From positions 1 through 48,133 of the forward strand of contig JAMOMQ010000042.1 in assembly GCA_027066995.1 (NCBI GenBank): a stretch of DNA of 48,133 nucleotides, given 5' to 3'. This document shows, in pieces, positions 1 to 7,714 of the stretch. The notes beneath the pieces were generated by a model, which had not been told where the DNA came from, did no database searches, and was given only the letters and a program-made list of their open reading frames with translations. This stretch comes from Flavobacteriales bacterium (GTDB lineage Bacteria; Bacteroidota; Bacteroidia; Flavobacteriales; Flavobacteriaceae). The first letter of the stretch is position 1, and every line of letters begins with the position of its first letter. The position numbers were made by a program, and so were the translations under genes.

Positions 1-361
1 ATACCGTAAACTAAATATCGACGATAAATAAGCTTATGGGTTTGCCGTTATTTTAAATATATGATGCCTCGATACTTCGGGAGATGTTTCATAAGACACC
101 CATTGAAACGGATAACAACACCTATCATCATTCAAAACGGTGCGACAGCGATGTCGTGTCATCCTATGTTTGCAAAATAGAAAAAGTAACGTAAATTGAA
201 ATAATGTTTAACAAAGAAAGGTAAAGAGAAAAAGAATTAACCGAAAATACCAAAAACACCACACAATTGTCTAATGGAATAATACCATGGCAATTGAGAA
301 AATTTTCTTTTTGTTAAAGCCGAAATATCTTGCTAACTTGCTACACAATTTATTTTTGAAT
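1..361. other. Left-edge non-coding stretch
   Basis: No convincing gene was found before the first transporter. A short open frame of about 40 codons exists on the minus strand (near 30-150) and a similar one on the plus strand, but neither has a recognisable product. The last 75 bases (287-361) could be an N-terminal extension of the TauE gene if translation starts at 287. Confidence 0.4.
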
Positions 362-1132
362 ATGACAACGATTTTTGTATATATGCTGATAGGTTTGGCA
401 GTGGGATATGTAGGAGGTTATGCCGGTATCGGTGGCGCTCCTTTTCTTATTGCTTTTTTGGTTTTGGTAATGGGAGTTTCGCAATATACCGCACAAGGGA
501 GTGTTTTAACCATGATGTTGGGACCTATGAGTTTGCTGGGAATTATGACGATGAAAGATGAAGTAAAAACTCAATGGAAGAGTATTGTTACCGGAGTGCT
601 TGCTTATGCGGTTTTTTCATATTTTGGTGCCGAAATGGCTTTTCGTTTCGGAGAGTTGTCCGTTAAAAAATATTTTGCCTTACTTTTGATTTTAATTGGT
701 GTCGTGCAACTTGTTCCGAGATTTTCAAAACCTGATCATATTGCCAAAATCGAAAAAATACCCGTTTGGTGGATGTTTCTCATCGGAAGTTTGACGGGTA
801 TTGTCGGAGGTTTGTTTGGCATAGGCGCCGGTGTATTAATGGTGCCCATCTTTTTAATGGGTTTTAATATGAAAAAAAATCATGCACGAGCTTTGACATT
901 GGCTATTTTGTTACCTCCGGTTAGTTTGGGTGCTTTTATCAAATACCAAAACGAAGGTGCTATCGATTGGACAATAGTCATAACCTTGTTTGTCAGTTAT
1001 TTTGTTGCCAATTATTATGGAGCCCAACGAGGTTCTCGTGCCAATTTGCAAACTTTTAAACGCATGTATGCCATACTTTTAATAGGTATTGCCACAGTAT
1101 ATTGGTTGCAGATTTATTTTCAACATTCATAA
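362..1132 (+). CDS. TauE/SafE family membrane transporter
   Basis: This is a predicted inner-membrane anion exporter/permease of the TauE/SafE family, about 256 residues long. Both halves of the family pattern are visible: GYVGGYAGIGGAPF in the first membrane segment and GIVGGLFGIGAGVLMVP at the start of the second half, within about eight hydrophobic segments. I prefer the ATG at 362 because it gives a normal family N-terminus. An in-frame ATG at 287 would add 25 residues that are not part of the usual fold. The substrate (sulfite, sulfonate, other organic anion) cannot be read from the sequence. The APC permease follows after 10 bases, so they are probably co-transcribed. A second TauE paralogue lies at 24150-24902. 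Confidence 0.85.
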   Translation: MTTIFVYMLIGLAVGYVGGYAGIGGAPFLIAFLVLVMGVSQYTAQGSVLTMMLGPMSLLGIMTMKDEVKTQWKSIVTGVLAYAVFSYFGAEMAFRFGELSVKKYFALLLILIGVVQLVPRFSKPDHIAKIEKIPVWWMFLIGSLTGIVGGLFGIGAGVLMVPIFLMGFNMKKNHARALTLAILLPPVSLGAFIKYQNEGAIDWTIVITLFVSYFVANYYGAQRGSRANLQTFKRMYAILLIGIATVYWLQIYFQHS

Positions 1133-1142
1133 AATTATAACC

Positions 1143-2480
1143 ATGAGAACTATCAGAAGCAGAAACAAAAGTTTGGGGTTGATTGAACTTATTGCCATTG
1201 CCGTGGGCGGCATGGTTGGCGGAGGCATTTTTAGTATATTGGGAATATCGGCTTCCATGATAGGATTTCTTACACCGGTTGCAGTTATTATCGGAGGTAT
1301 GATAGCCATGTTGGCAGCTTATTCTTATGTCAAGCTCGGTGTGTATTACAAAGACGAAGGAGCGACTTATTCGTTTGTCAAAAGAACTTTTCCAAACAAA
1401 CATATAGCTACGGCAATTATAGGTTGGTATGTAATATTCGGGTATATCAGTACCTTGTCGCTTTATGCTTATACATTTGCTTCGTATGCCATTAGCAACA
1501 GTGTATATGCCAATGATGTGTGGATGCGAAAAATTGTAGCTTGGTCTATCATTGCCGTTTTTACATTTATCAATCTGTGGAGTGTCAAAGGAATGGGTAA
1601 AATTGAAGACTTAATGGTCTATACCAAATTAATTATATTGTTGGTTGTTTCTATTTTGTTGATGCAGCATGGTCAAACGGGATTTGACCGTTTTGTCAAT
1701 CAAATGTTGTACGATGCCGAAAAGGCAAAACTGTTGCATATATTAATTGTAGCATCTATAACTTTTGTGGCTTACGAGGGATTTCAATTGGTAATAAATG
1801 CCGTTAATGAAATGACACGTCCCGAGCAAAATATTCCACGTGCCATTTACGGAGCTATTTTATTGGTTATAACTATTTATGTCGTGATAGCGCTCGGTGC
1901 TCTGTTTGCCATTCCTCTTCAAAATCTTATTAGAGACAAAGAATATGCTTTAGCTGCCGGAGCTTCCCAAGCTATTGGACAAATAGGAAAAAATTTGGTT
2001 ATCTTTTCTGCGGTATTGGCTACCAGCAGTGCCATTAGTGGAACCGTATTCGGGTCGTCTCGACAATTGGCGGTTATTGCCCAAGACAATTTGATGCCCG
2101 AATTTTTAGCCAAACGAAATCGTCAAAATATACCCGTCAATGCTTTGATAACTATGGCTGTATTGGCAAGTTTGTTGATTTTGGCGGGTGGATTGCGACT
2201 TATCTTAGAATTCGGAAGTATTACCTTTTTGTTGGTCTCCTTGCTTATGGCAGTAACCAATTATACCATTCGCGACAAGACCGGTTCTACAACAGCTACA
2301 ACAATTTTGGCTATTGTCGGTTTGTCGGTCGGAGCCATTTTGATACTCTATTACGAATTGACCCGTAAGTGGGAACAAATGACTTTTATATTGGTCATTT
2401 ATTTGATACTTAGTCTATTGGCTTGGTTTTATGCACGACGCAAAGAAAAAACCGAAAAAAATATAAATGACGATTGTTAA
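1143..2480 (+). CDS. APC superfamily amino acid permease
   Basis: This is a predicted cytoplasmic-membrane amino acid/polyamine permease of 445 residues with about 12 hydrophobic segments. The N-terminal motif GGMVGGGIFSILG is the glycine-rich first helix typical of APC transporters. It is followed by a conserved segment FVAYEGFQLVINAVNEM, which resembles the helix 6 substrate region. I chose the ATG at 1143. An upstream in-frame codon at 1089 lies inside the preceding gene and gives a non-membrane extension. The 3' end overlaps the MFS gene by 14 bases, which suggests translational coupling. The substrate is unknown. Confidence 0.85.
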   Translation: MRTIRSRNKSLGLIELIAIAVGGMVGGGIFSILGISASMIGFLTPVAVIIGGMIAMLAAYSYVKLGVYYKDEGATYSFVKRTFPNKHIATAIIGWYVIFGYISTLSLYAYTFASYAISNSVYANDVWMRKIVAWSIIAVFTFINLWSVKGMGKIEDLMVYTKLIILLVVSILLMQHGQTGFDRFVNQMLYDAEKAKLLHILIVASITFVAYEGFQLVINAVNEMTRPEQNIPRAIYGAILLVITIYVVIALGALFAIPLQNLIRDKEYALAAGASQAIGQIGKNLVIFSAVLATSSAISGTVFGSSRQLAVIAQDNLMPEFLAKRNRQNIPVNALITMAVLASLLILAGGLRLILEFGSITFLLVSLLMAVTNYTIRDKTGSTTATTILAIVGLSVGAILILYYELTRKWEQMTFILVIYLILSLLAWFYARRKEKTEKNINDDC

Positions 2481-3693
2481 AGACAAACAATATTATAAGT
2501 TCTGTTTTTACGGTTTTTTAAAAAATCTACGGTTTTTTGAGGCTTTTTTTATTTTGTATCTCAAACAAAATGGGTTGTCCTATACCGAAATAGGAAGCTT
2601 ATATGCACTGCGTGAAATTGTTACTAATCTGTCCGAAGTTCCAACCGGTATTTTTGCCGATACATTCGGACGAAAAAAAGCTTTGGTTTTGTCGTTTGTC
2701 GCTTATATTTTCTCTTTTGTTTTGTTCTATACCGCAAACTCTTATCATTGGTTTTTAACGGCATTTTTGCTATACGGTTTGGCTGATGCTTTTCGGTCGG
2801 GCACCCACAAAGCCATGATTATGGATTACTTAAAATTAAAAACTTGGAGCCGTCAAAAAATAGCATATTACGGATATACCCGTTCATGTTCACAACGAGG
2901 TTCGGCTTTATCGGCTTTGATTGCCGGTTTGATTATCTTTTTAACAAACAATTATCGATTGATTTTTTTACTGTCCGTCTTGCCTTATGTTCTTAATCTT
3001 TTTTTAATATGGTCTTATCCCAATCAACTCGATCGTTCGGTGCGACAAAAACATACAAGTATCAAAACCGGTTTACGCAACCTTATTAAAGCTTTAAAAT
3101 CGCCGACTGTGTGGCGTATTGTTCATTCGGCAGCTGTATTTACCGCCTATCAAAAAGCCGTGAAAGATTATATTCAACCCGTTATGAAACAGTTGGCAAT
3201 GGCACTTCCTGTTTTATTGACATTAAATAAAACCGACAAAATAGGTTTGCTCATTGGTGTCATGTATTTTGTTTTGTATATCCTCACATCAAAAGCTTCT
3301 CGTTTGTCCGGTATTCTGGTCAAAAAAATTAATGATGCTCCCTACACAACTTTAATTTTCGGTTTTGTAGCCGGCACCTTAGGCGGTTTGTTCTACGACC
3401 GTAGGCTTTGGGGGCTTTCTTTGTTATTTTTTGCATTGATATATATAATCGAAAGTTTGCGTAAACCTGTTTTAACCGGCTATTTATCCGACAATGTTCC
3501 TAATGAAATATTAGCTTCGGTGCTTTCGGCACAATCCTTATATCGCACCCTATTGACTTCGATTTTGGCAATTATGTTCGGTTTTTTGACCGATCAACTG
3601 GGTTTAGGTATGGCTTTGGTTTGGACCGGTATAATATTGTTGGTTTTGACATTTTTGATAAAAAAACACCCGTTTTCAAATTCACATAAGTAA
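2467..3693 (+). CDS. MFS transporter
   Basis: This is a 408-residue major facilitator protein with about 12 membrane segments. The loop 2-3 signature is visible as GIFADTFGRKKALVLSF near residues 55-72. The N-terminus (KFCFYGFLKNLRFFEAFFILYLKQ) matches bacterial MFS proteins annotated as drug or solute exporters, but the substrate cannot be assigned. It overlaps the end of the APC gene and is probably the last gene of a three-transporter unit. Its stop codon lies inside the small inverted repeat GTAAC-TTAT-GTTAC (3690-3703), just upstream of the ECF sigma operon. Confidence 0.85.
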   Translation: MTIVKDKQYYKFCFYGFLKNLRFFEAFFILYLKQNGLSYTEIGSLYALREIVTNLSEVPTGIFADTFGRKKALVLSFVAYIFSFVLFYTANSYHWFLTAFLLYGLADAFRSGTHKAMIMDYLKLKTWSRQKIAYYGYTRSCSQRGSALSALIAGLIIFLTNNYRLIFLLSVLPYVLNLFLIWSYPNQLDRSVRQKHTSIKTGLRNLIKALKSPTVWRIVHSAAVFTAYQKAVKDYIQPVMKQLAMALPVLLTLNKTDKIGLLIGVMYFVLYILTSKASRLSGILVKKINDAPYTTLIFGFVAGTLGGLFYDRRLWGLSLLFFALIYIIESLRKPVLTGYLSDNVPNEILASVLSAQSLYRTLLTSILAIMFGFLTDQLGLGMALVWTGIILLVLTFLIKKHPFSNSHK

Positions 3694-3718
3694 CTTATGT
3701 TACGGCTAATCAATTGTT

Positions 3719-3746
3719 TGTAACAAATTTTCATTATATTCGTTAC
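3719..3746 (+). promoter_or_regulatory. Candidate ECF-type promoter
   Basis: TGTAAC (3719-3724) and CGTTAC (3741-3746) are separated by 16 bases and lie 24 bases before the sigma factor start. This layout resembles self-recognised promoters of Bacteroidota ECF sigma operons. No TAnnTTTG box fits here. The assignment is inference from position and spacing only. Confidence 0.35.
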
Positions 3747-3769
3747 CTGTATGTAAAGCCCCTAACCAA

Positions 3770-4297
3770 ATGACACAACTCGAATTTGTCAATACTGTTA
3801 AACGACTGGAAGACAAGATGTTTCGCTTGGCAAAAATGATGCTGATTTCGTCAGACGAAGCAGCCGATGCCGTGCAAGAGGTTTTTTCCAAACTATGGGT
3901 TAAAAAAGAGCAACTCAATCATATTTCAAACCGAGATGCTTATTTTATGAGAGCTGTTCGTAACTTTTGTTTGGATCGTATCAAGTCAAAGCAAGCCAAA
4001 GAAAGTCGTTTGGATCAAGTTGCTTTTATGATGAAAGCACAATCTGACGAAAAACGTTATGAGACACACGAAGCTGTTGGCATTGTTGAAAAATTGATGT
4101 ATCAATTGCCCGAAAAACAACGTTTAATAGTGCAATTGCGTGACATTGAAGGTTATGAATTTGCCGAAATTGCCGAGATGCTCGATATGAAAGAAAACGC
4201 CGTCAGAACCGCCTTGTCACGTGCCCGAAAAACTTTAAAAAACGAACTAATTAATTATTATCAATATGGACTTCAAGAAAATAGACAATATTCTTAA
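3770..4297 (+). CDS. ECF-family RNA polymerase sigma factor
   Basis: This is a 175-residue sigma-70 family, extracytoplasmic-function type protein. Region 2 spans about residues 8-75, including the helix AADAVQEVFSKLWVKK and the stretch RDAYFMRAVRNFCLDRIKSK. Region 4 spans about residues 105-160 and contains LPEKQRLIVQLRDIEGYEFAEIAEMLDM followed by the recognition helix KENAVRTALSRARKTLK. It redirects RNA polymerase to a small regulon. The next gene overlaps by 32 bases and encodes a single-pass membrane protein, the usual arrangement for a sigma/anti-sigma pair. The downstream DUF4252 genes are probably its regulon. Confidence 0.9.
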   Translation: MTQLEFVNTVKRLEDKMFRLAKMMLISSDEAADAVQEVFSKLWVKKEQLNHISNRDAYFMRAVRNFCLDRIKSKQAKESRLDQVAFMMKAQSDEKRYETHEAVGIVEKLMYQLPEKQRLIVQLRDIEGYEFAEIAEMLDMKENAVRTALSRARKTLKNELINYYQYGLQENRQYS

Positions 4298-4745
4298 CAA
4301 GTACTTTGAAGGCTTAACCACTTTGGAAGAAGAAAAGCAACTGAAAGATTATTTTGCATCGGAATACATAGCCGACCAACATTACCCATACAAAGCTTTG
4401 TTCGGTTATTTTGAACGTGCCGGACAATTTTCCAATCCGCGCCCCGTTCATATTGCTTCCAAAACAAAAAACAAGCGTAAATATTATGCTGCTGCTGCCG
4501 CTTTGGTTATCGGATTGACTTTTGTCGGCTTAATTCGTTCGGGTTTTAACCACAAAATAAACTTGCATGAAACCGCAACCCATATACAGGTTTCCAACCC
4601 CAATCCCGAAAAACAAAAAGAAGCGGTAAAAGAAATTAAAAAGTTTACCCGCAATGTCAATGAAGGCATACAAAAAACAGGTGCTATCAGCGTATTTGGC
4701 ACCACAACCCGCAAAGTGTTTAACATTAAAAACGAAAAAAAATGA
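4266..4745 (+). CDS. Probable membrane anti-sigma-like protein
   Basis: This is a 159-residue protein. Residues 1-60 are a cytosolic helical domain (KKIDNILNKYFEGLTTLEEEKQLKDYF) resembling the N-termini of Bacteroidota anti-sigma-like proteins. One membrane helix follows at about residues 72-92 (AAAAALVIGLTFVGLI), then a basic periplasmic tail of about 65 residues. The gene overlaps the sigma factor by 32 bases and the next gene by 4 bases (ATGA), so it is translationally coupled to both. The anti-sigma role is inferred from topology and position. I see no zinc-binding ZAS motif. Confidence 0.65.
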   Translation: MDFKKIDNILNKYFEGLTTLEEEKQLKDYFASEYIADQHYPYKALFGYFERAGQFSNPRPVHIASKTKNKRKYYAAAAALVIGLTFVGLIRSGFNHKINLHETATHIQVSNPNPEKQKEAVKEIKKFTRNVNEGIQKTGAISVFGTTTRKVFNIKNEKK

Positions 4746-5275
4746 AAAAGACAGGATTTATATTTATTTTAATGATGAGTTTCGGCTTGATACATGCCCA
4801 AAGCATGTTTGACAAGTATGAAGATTATGACAATGTAACTTCGGTTGTCGTAACCGACGAAATGTTTAAACTACTCAAAGAAATTGAGCCCGAAAGTGCC
4901 GAAGCCCAAGAAGAAATCAGCGTGTTGAGCAACTTGACCGGTTTAAAAGTTTTTGTTACCGACGACCCCAAAACCGGTGCCGAAATAACCAATGATGCTC
5001 AACGCTACATACAACAACATCAAATGGTCGAATTGATGCGTATCAATGACAATGACAACAAAGTAAAATTTTATATTGTAAAAGGTGACCAACCGCACAT
5101 TGCACGTGAACTGATTATGATTGTCAATTCGATCGATAACGGACAAAAAAATACTGTCGTTATGTTGGTTACCGGCCATATCGATTTAAAAAAATTGTCC
5201 AAATTGAACAAAAAAGTCAAAATAATTGATGGGAAGTATTTAAAACAAGTGGAAGAAGCACAAAATAAAGAGTAA
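4742..5275 (+). CDS. DUF4252 domain-containing exported protein
   Basis: This is a 177-residue protein with an N-terminal signal peptide (KKTGFIFILMMSFGLIHAQ), so it is periplasmic or exported. The remainder matches the DUF4252 pattern: an acidic start (MFDKYEDYDNVTSVVVTDEMFKLL), an internal LKVFVTDDP strand, and a final segment with VVMLVTGHIDLKKLSKL. The function of DUF4252 is unknown. Members usually sit directly downstream of an ECF sigma factor in Bacteroidota, as here. It is coupled to the preceding gene by an ATGA overlap. Confidence 0.8.
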   Translation: MKKTGFIFILMMSFGLIHAQSMFDKYEDYDNVTSVVVTDEMFKLLKEIEPESAEAQEEISVLSNLTGLKVFVTDDPKTGAEITNDAQRYIQQHQMVELMRINDNDNKVKFYIVKGDQPHIARELIMIVNSIDNGQKNTVVMLVTGHIDLKKLSKLNKKVKIIDGKYLKQVEEAQNKE

Positions 5276-5360
5276 TAATTAATTAATCGGTAAATTTATA
5301 CGCACATTGATTGCTTTGTCCGGTGGTTTTGAACCGGTATTTTGAAAAATACATAAAATT

Positions 5361-5894
5361 ATGAAAAAAAACACCTATTTTTTGGCATTAAGTTTGTTTC
5401 TTATATTTGCAACGGCTTGTAAGAGAGATTCCTTGGAAGACTATTTTGTCAAAGCCACCGAAAGCCCCGACTTTTTTGTGGTGAACATTCCGGCAAGTGT
5501 GGTCGAATTTGATAAAGAAAAATTAGACCCCGAAACAAGAAGACAGATTGAAAGTATCAAAAAAATGAACATTTTGGTTTACAAAAACGACTATGATTTG
5601 ACCCGAAAAGCCAAAGAATTTCAAAAAGCCAAAAATATCATACAAAGCAAAGCGTACAAAACTTTGACCAAGATCAAAAACAAGGGATACGACATTTCAT
5701 TTGCTTATGAAGGAAATCCCGAGCAAATAGATGAAGTGATATTTTTGGGTAAAGACAAAGATTACAATTTTTTGATAGGCTTGATTAAAGGCAATAAGGT
5801 TAATATCAATAACTTGTCCAAAGCCGTAAAACACATCAAACAAGTGGATCGTTCGCAAGCCAAATCACTGATTGAAATGATAAAAACAAACTGA
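5361..5894 (+). CDS. DUF4252 lipoprotein
   Basis: This is a 177-residue predicted lipoprotein. The signal peptide MKKNTYFLALSLFLIFATAC ends in a lipobox cysteine at residue 20. The body is a second DUF4252-type domain (ILVYKNDY in the middle, DYNFLIGLIKGNKVNINNLSKAV near the end), paralogous to the gene just upstream. The 85-base gap before it contains a CCGGT/ACCGG inverted repeat but no clear terminator. It is followed by the TlpA-like gene after only 3 bases. The two DUF4252 copies differ in anchoring (soluble versus lipid-anchored), which suggests a pair working at the envelope. Confidence 0.8.
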   Translation: MKKNTYFLALSLFLIFATACKRDSLEDYFVKATESPDFFVVNIPASVVEFDKEKLDPETRRQIESIKKMNILVYKNDYDLTRKAKEFQKAKNIIQSKAYKTLTKIKNKGYDISFAYEGNPEQIDEVIFLGKDKDYNFLIGLIKGNKVNINNLSKAVKHIKQVDRSQAKSLIEMIKTN

Positions 5895-5897
5895 TAG

Positions 5898-6644
5898 ATG
5901 CAAAAATTTTTTTTATTACTTGTTTTTTTAGTTGCTTCAACAACTGTCATTGCTCAAAAAAAAGTAAACCTTGAAGAAAAACTTCAAGGTTTGCATATTG
6001 CTATGGAAGACGAAATGGCAGGTAAAACCATTGAACCTTCCAAACGGGTAAAAATGTATTTGGACGACGGCACCGTTATCAAACGAAAAAATGCCGAAGT
6101 ATATTTTGACCCCGACAAATACGACAAACTGATATATCTAAATGATGAAGGCGAAATAAAAGCTTATGTGTTTACCCCCATTGAAGATTACAATATAGGT
6201 ACTCAAGAAAATCCGGTTGATATCAGTCCCAAACAAAAAGCCGTTTATTTTAACCTGACCGATATCAATGGCAATCATTACCGTTTGGACGAACTAAAAG
6301 GAAAAATCATTGTAATGAACTATTGGTTTTCGGCTTGTCGTCCTTGTATATTGGAGATGCCTGAACTCAATAAATTGGTCGATAAGTATAAAGACAAGAA
6401 CGTGATTTTTTTGGGTTTGACCTATCATGTAAAACCCAATATAAAACGTTTTTTGCAACGTTTTGAGTTTAAATACAATTTGATACCCGAAAGTCAGGTG
6501 GAGATATTGAATTATCAAGTCAAAGTCTATCCTACCCATATTGTAATTGACCAAAACGGTTATATTGTTTTACGTGAAGAAGGCTTAAACTACGATACGG
6601 TAGATACTTTGGATAAAACCATTGAAGCATTGTTGCAAAAATAA
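5898..6644 (+). CDS. TlpA-like thioredoxin-fold protein
   Basis: This is a 248-residue exported protein with an N-terminal signal peptide (KFFLLLVFLVASTTVIAQ). Residues 20-110 are a family-specific N-terminal region. Residues 113-245 form a thioredoxin/TlpA (AhpC-TSA/redoxin) fold with the active-site motif Cys147-Arg-Pro-Cys150 in the context YWFSACRPCILEMPEL. The cis-proline strand is YQVKVYPTHIVID. The expected activity is periplasmic thiol-disulfide exchange. It sits 3 bases after the DUF4252 lipoprotein, so the sigma operon probably includes redox maintenance in the envelope. Confidence 0.85.
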   Translation: MQKFFLLLVFLVASTTVIAQKKVNLEEKLQGLHIAMEDEMAGKTIEPSKRVKMYLDDGTVIKRKNAEVYFDPDKYDKLIYLNDEGEIKAYVFTPIEDYNIGTQENPVDISPKQKAVYFNLTDINGNHYRLDELKGKIIVMNYWFSACRPCILEMPELNKLVDKYKDKNVIFLGLTYHVKPNIKRFLQRFEFKYNLIPESQVEILNYQVKVYPTHIVIDQNGYIVLREEGLNYDTVDTLDKTIEALLQK

Positions 6645-6656
6645 CGGTAACTTGAT

Positions 6657-7427
6657 ATGTGGGGCGAAATTTTATTTAGTTTAAAAGCTTATGTCAAATC
6701 GTTTGAGTTGTTTGTTTCTTTCCGTTTATACAAATACTTGTTTTTGCTTTTGTTATTGTTGATGATTTTTGCTTTTCCGGTTGTTATATTTGATTTTTTT
6801 GTCAGTTTAATAACCGGTTGGATACCTTATGCTTCGGCACAACAATATGCTTTAACAGGTGTGAGCTTGGCAGCGAGTATTTCGGGTTTTTTTCTGCTTT
6901 TGATTTTATCGCCTGTATTTTCGTTAATTTCGGAAGAGACCGGCAAACGATTAACCGGATTGACATATCGTTTTTCGCCGACACAACTTATTAAAGACAT
7001 TTTACGAGGACTAAAAATAACTTTACGCAATTTGCTGTATCAGTATGTAATAATAGCCGTTGTTTCCATAGCCATGCACTTTGCACCATCGGTGTATTTA
7101 ATCAGGGTTTTTGGCAGTGTGTTGATATTTTTGGTTACGGCTTATTTTTACGGATTTTCCATTTTGGATTATGCTATGGAAAACTTGCGAATGAGTTATA
7201 AACGCTCGGTTGATTTTGTGCGTTCGCACCCCGGTATTGCCATAGGTTTGGGCAGTGTTTATTATTTAATGATAAGCTGGAATGATTTGGGTATCGTTGC
7301 CGGCAATTTGGGACGTTTTGCCATATATTGGTCGGCGTTTGCCGAAGCTTTGGTAGCTTTTTTCGGTGTAATTGCGGCGAGTTATGTTATGTTTAAATAT
7401 AGTGAAAATGACAGGCTCGGTTCATAA
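6657..7427 (+). CDS. EI24 (etoposide-induced 2.4-like) membrane protein
   Basis: This is a 256-residue integral membrane protein with about five or six hydrophobic segments, matching the EI24/CysZ-like family. Features include the N-terminal amphipathic stretch FSLKAYVKSFELF, LILSPVFSLISEETGKRLTG after the second segment, and FYGFSILDYAMENLRMSYKRSVDFVRSH near residue 170. CysZ homologues move sulfate, but many Bacteroidota members are annotated only as EI24. It follows the TlpA gene by 12 bases and is probably the last gene of the operon. Confidence 0.75.
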   Translation: MWGEILFSLKAYVKSFELFVSFRLYKYLFLLLLLLMIFAFPVVIFDFFVSLITGWIPYASAQQYALTGVSLAASISGFFLLLILSPVFSLISEETGKRLTGLTYRFSPTQLIKDILRGLKITLRNLLYQYVIIAVVSIAMHFAPSVYLIRVFGSVLIFLVTAYFYGFSILDYAMENLRMSYKRSVDFVRSHPGIAIGLGSVYYLMISWNDLGIVAGNLGRFAIYWSAFAEALVAFFGVIAASYVMFKYSENDRLGS

Positions 7428-7479
7428 AATTTGTTTAAAAAAAAAATTGATTCTACTGTTATTTTAGTGGGTGTTTGAT

Positions 7480-7531
7480 GATGAACCGATGATGTGATAA
7501 ACTGGTGATATGATGAACTGAAGATATGATG
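7480..7531. repeat. Degenerate period-8 tandem array
   Basis: Six consecutive 8-base units of the form GATGAACC, GATGATGT, GATAAACT, GGTGATAT, GATGAACT, GAAGATAT lie between the EI24 gene and block A. Related arrays occur at 31104-31155 and 34087-34126. There are no coding features. Confidence 0.6.
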
Positions 7532-7534
7532 TCC

Positions 7535-7585
7535 CGAAGTTTCGGGACGAAATATTGGATTATTTTGTATGTCGTTTTGGTATTA
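7535..7585. repeat. Dispersed repeat, copy 1 (other copy at 26628)
   Basis: This 51-base stretch matches 26628-26678 at 47 of 51 positions, counted by eye. It begins with a palindromic CCCGAA..TTCGGG segment and ends in TGTCGTTTTGGTAT. It abuts the period-8 array at 7480-7531. Confidence 0.7.
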
Positions 7586-7629
7586 ACAGCAATTTTCATT
7601 GAATTCGTGGTAGTATTATATTTGCCGGT

Positions 7630-7690
7630 GAAAGTTGTCGTGTTACGGATTGTTCTTTGGAACTTTACCGTATTGGTACCGACAACTTTC
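7630..7690 (-). terminator. Hairpin downstream of the 602-residue gene
   Basis: GAAAGTTGTCG (7630-7640) and CGACAACTTTC (7680-7690) are perfect 11-base inverted arms. An inner TACGG/CCGTA pair also matches. It lies just past the stop of the minus-strand gene at 7715 and has no clean U tract, so it may be a transcript-end structure and not a classical terminator. Confidence 0.4.
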
Positions 7691-7714
7691 TTCTTGCAAT
7701 AATTTGTCTTGTAT

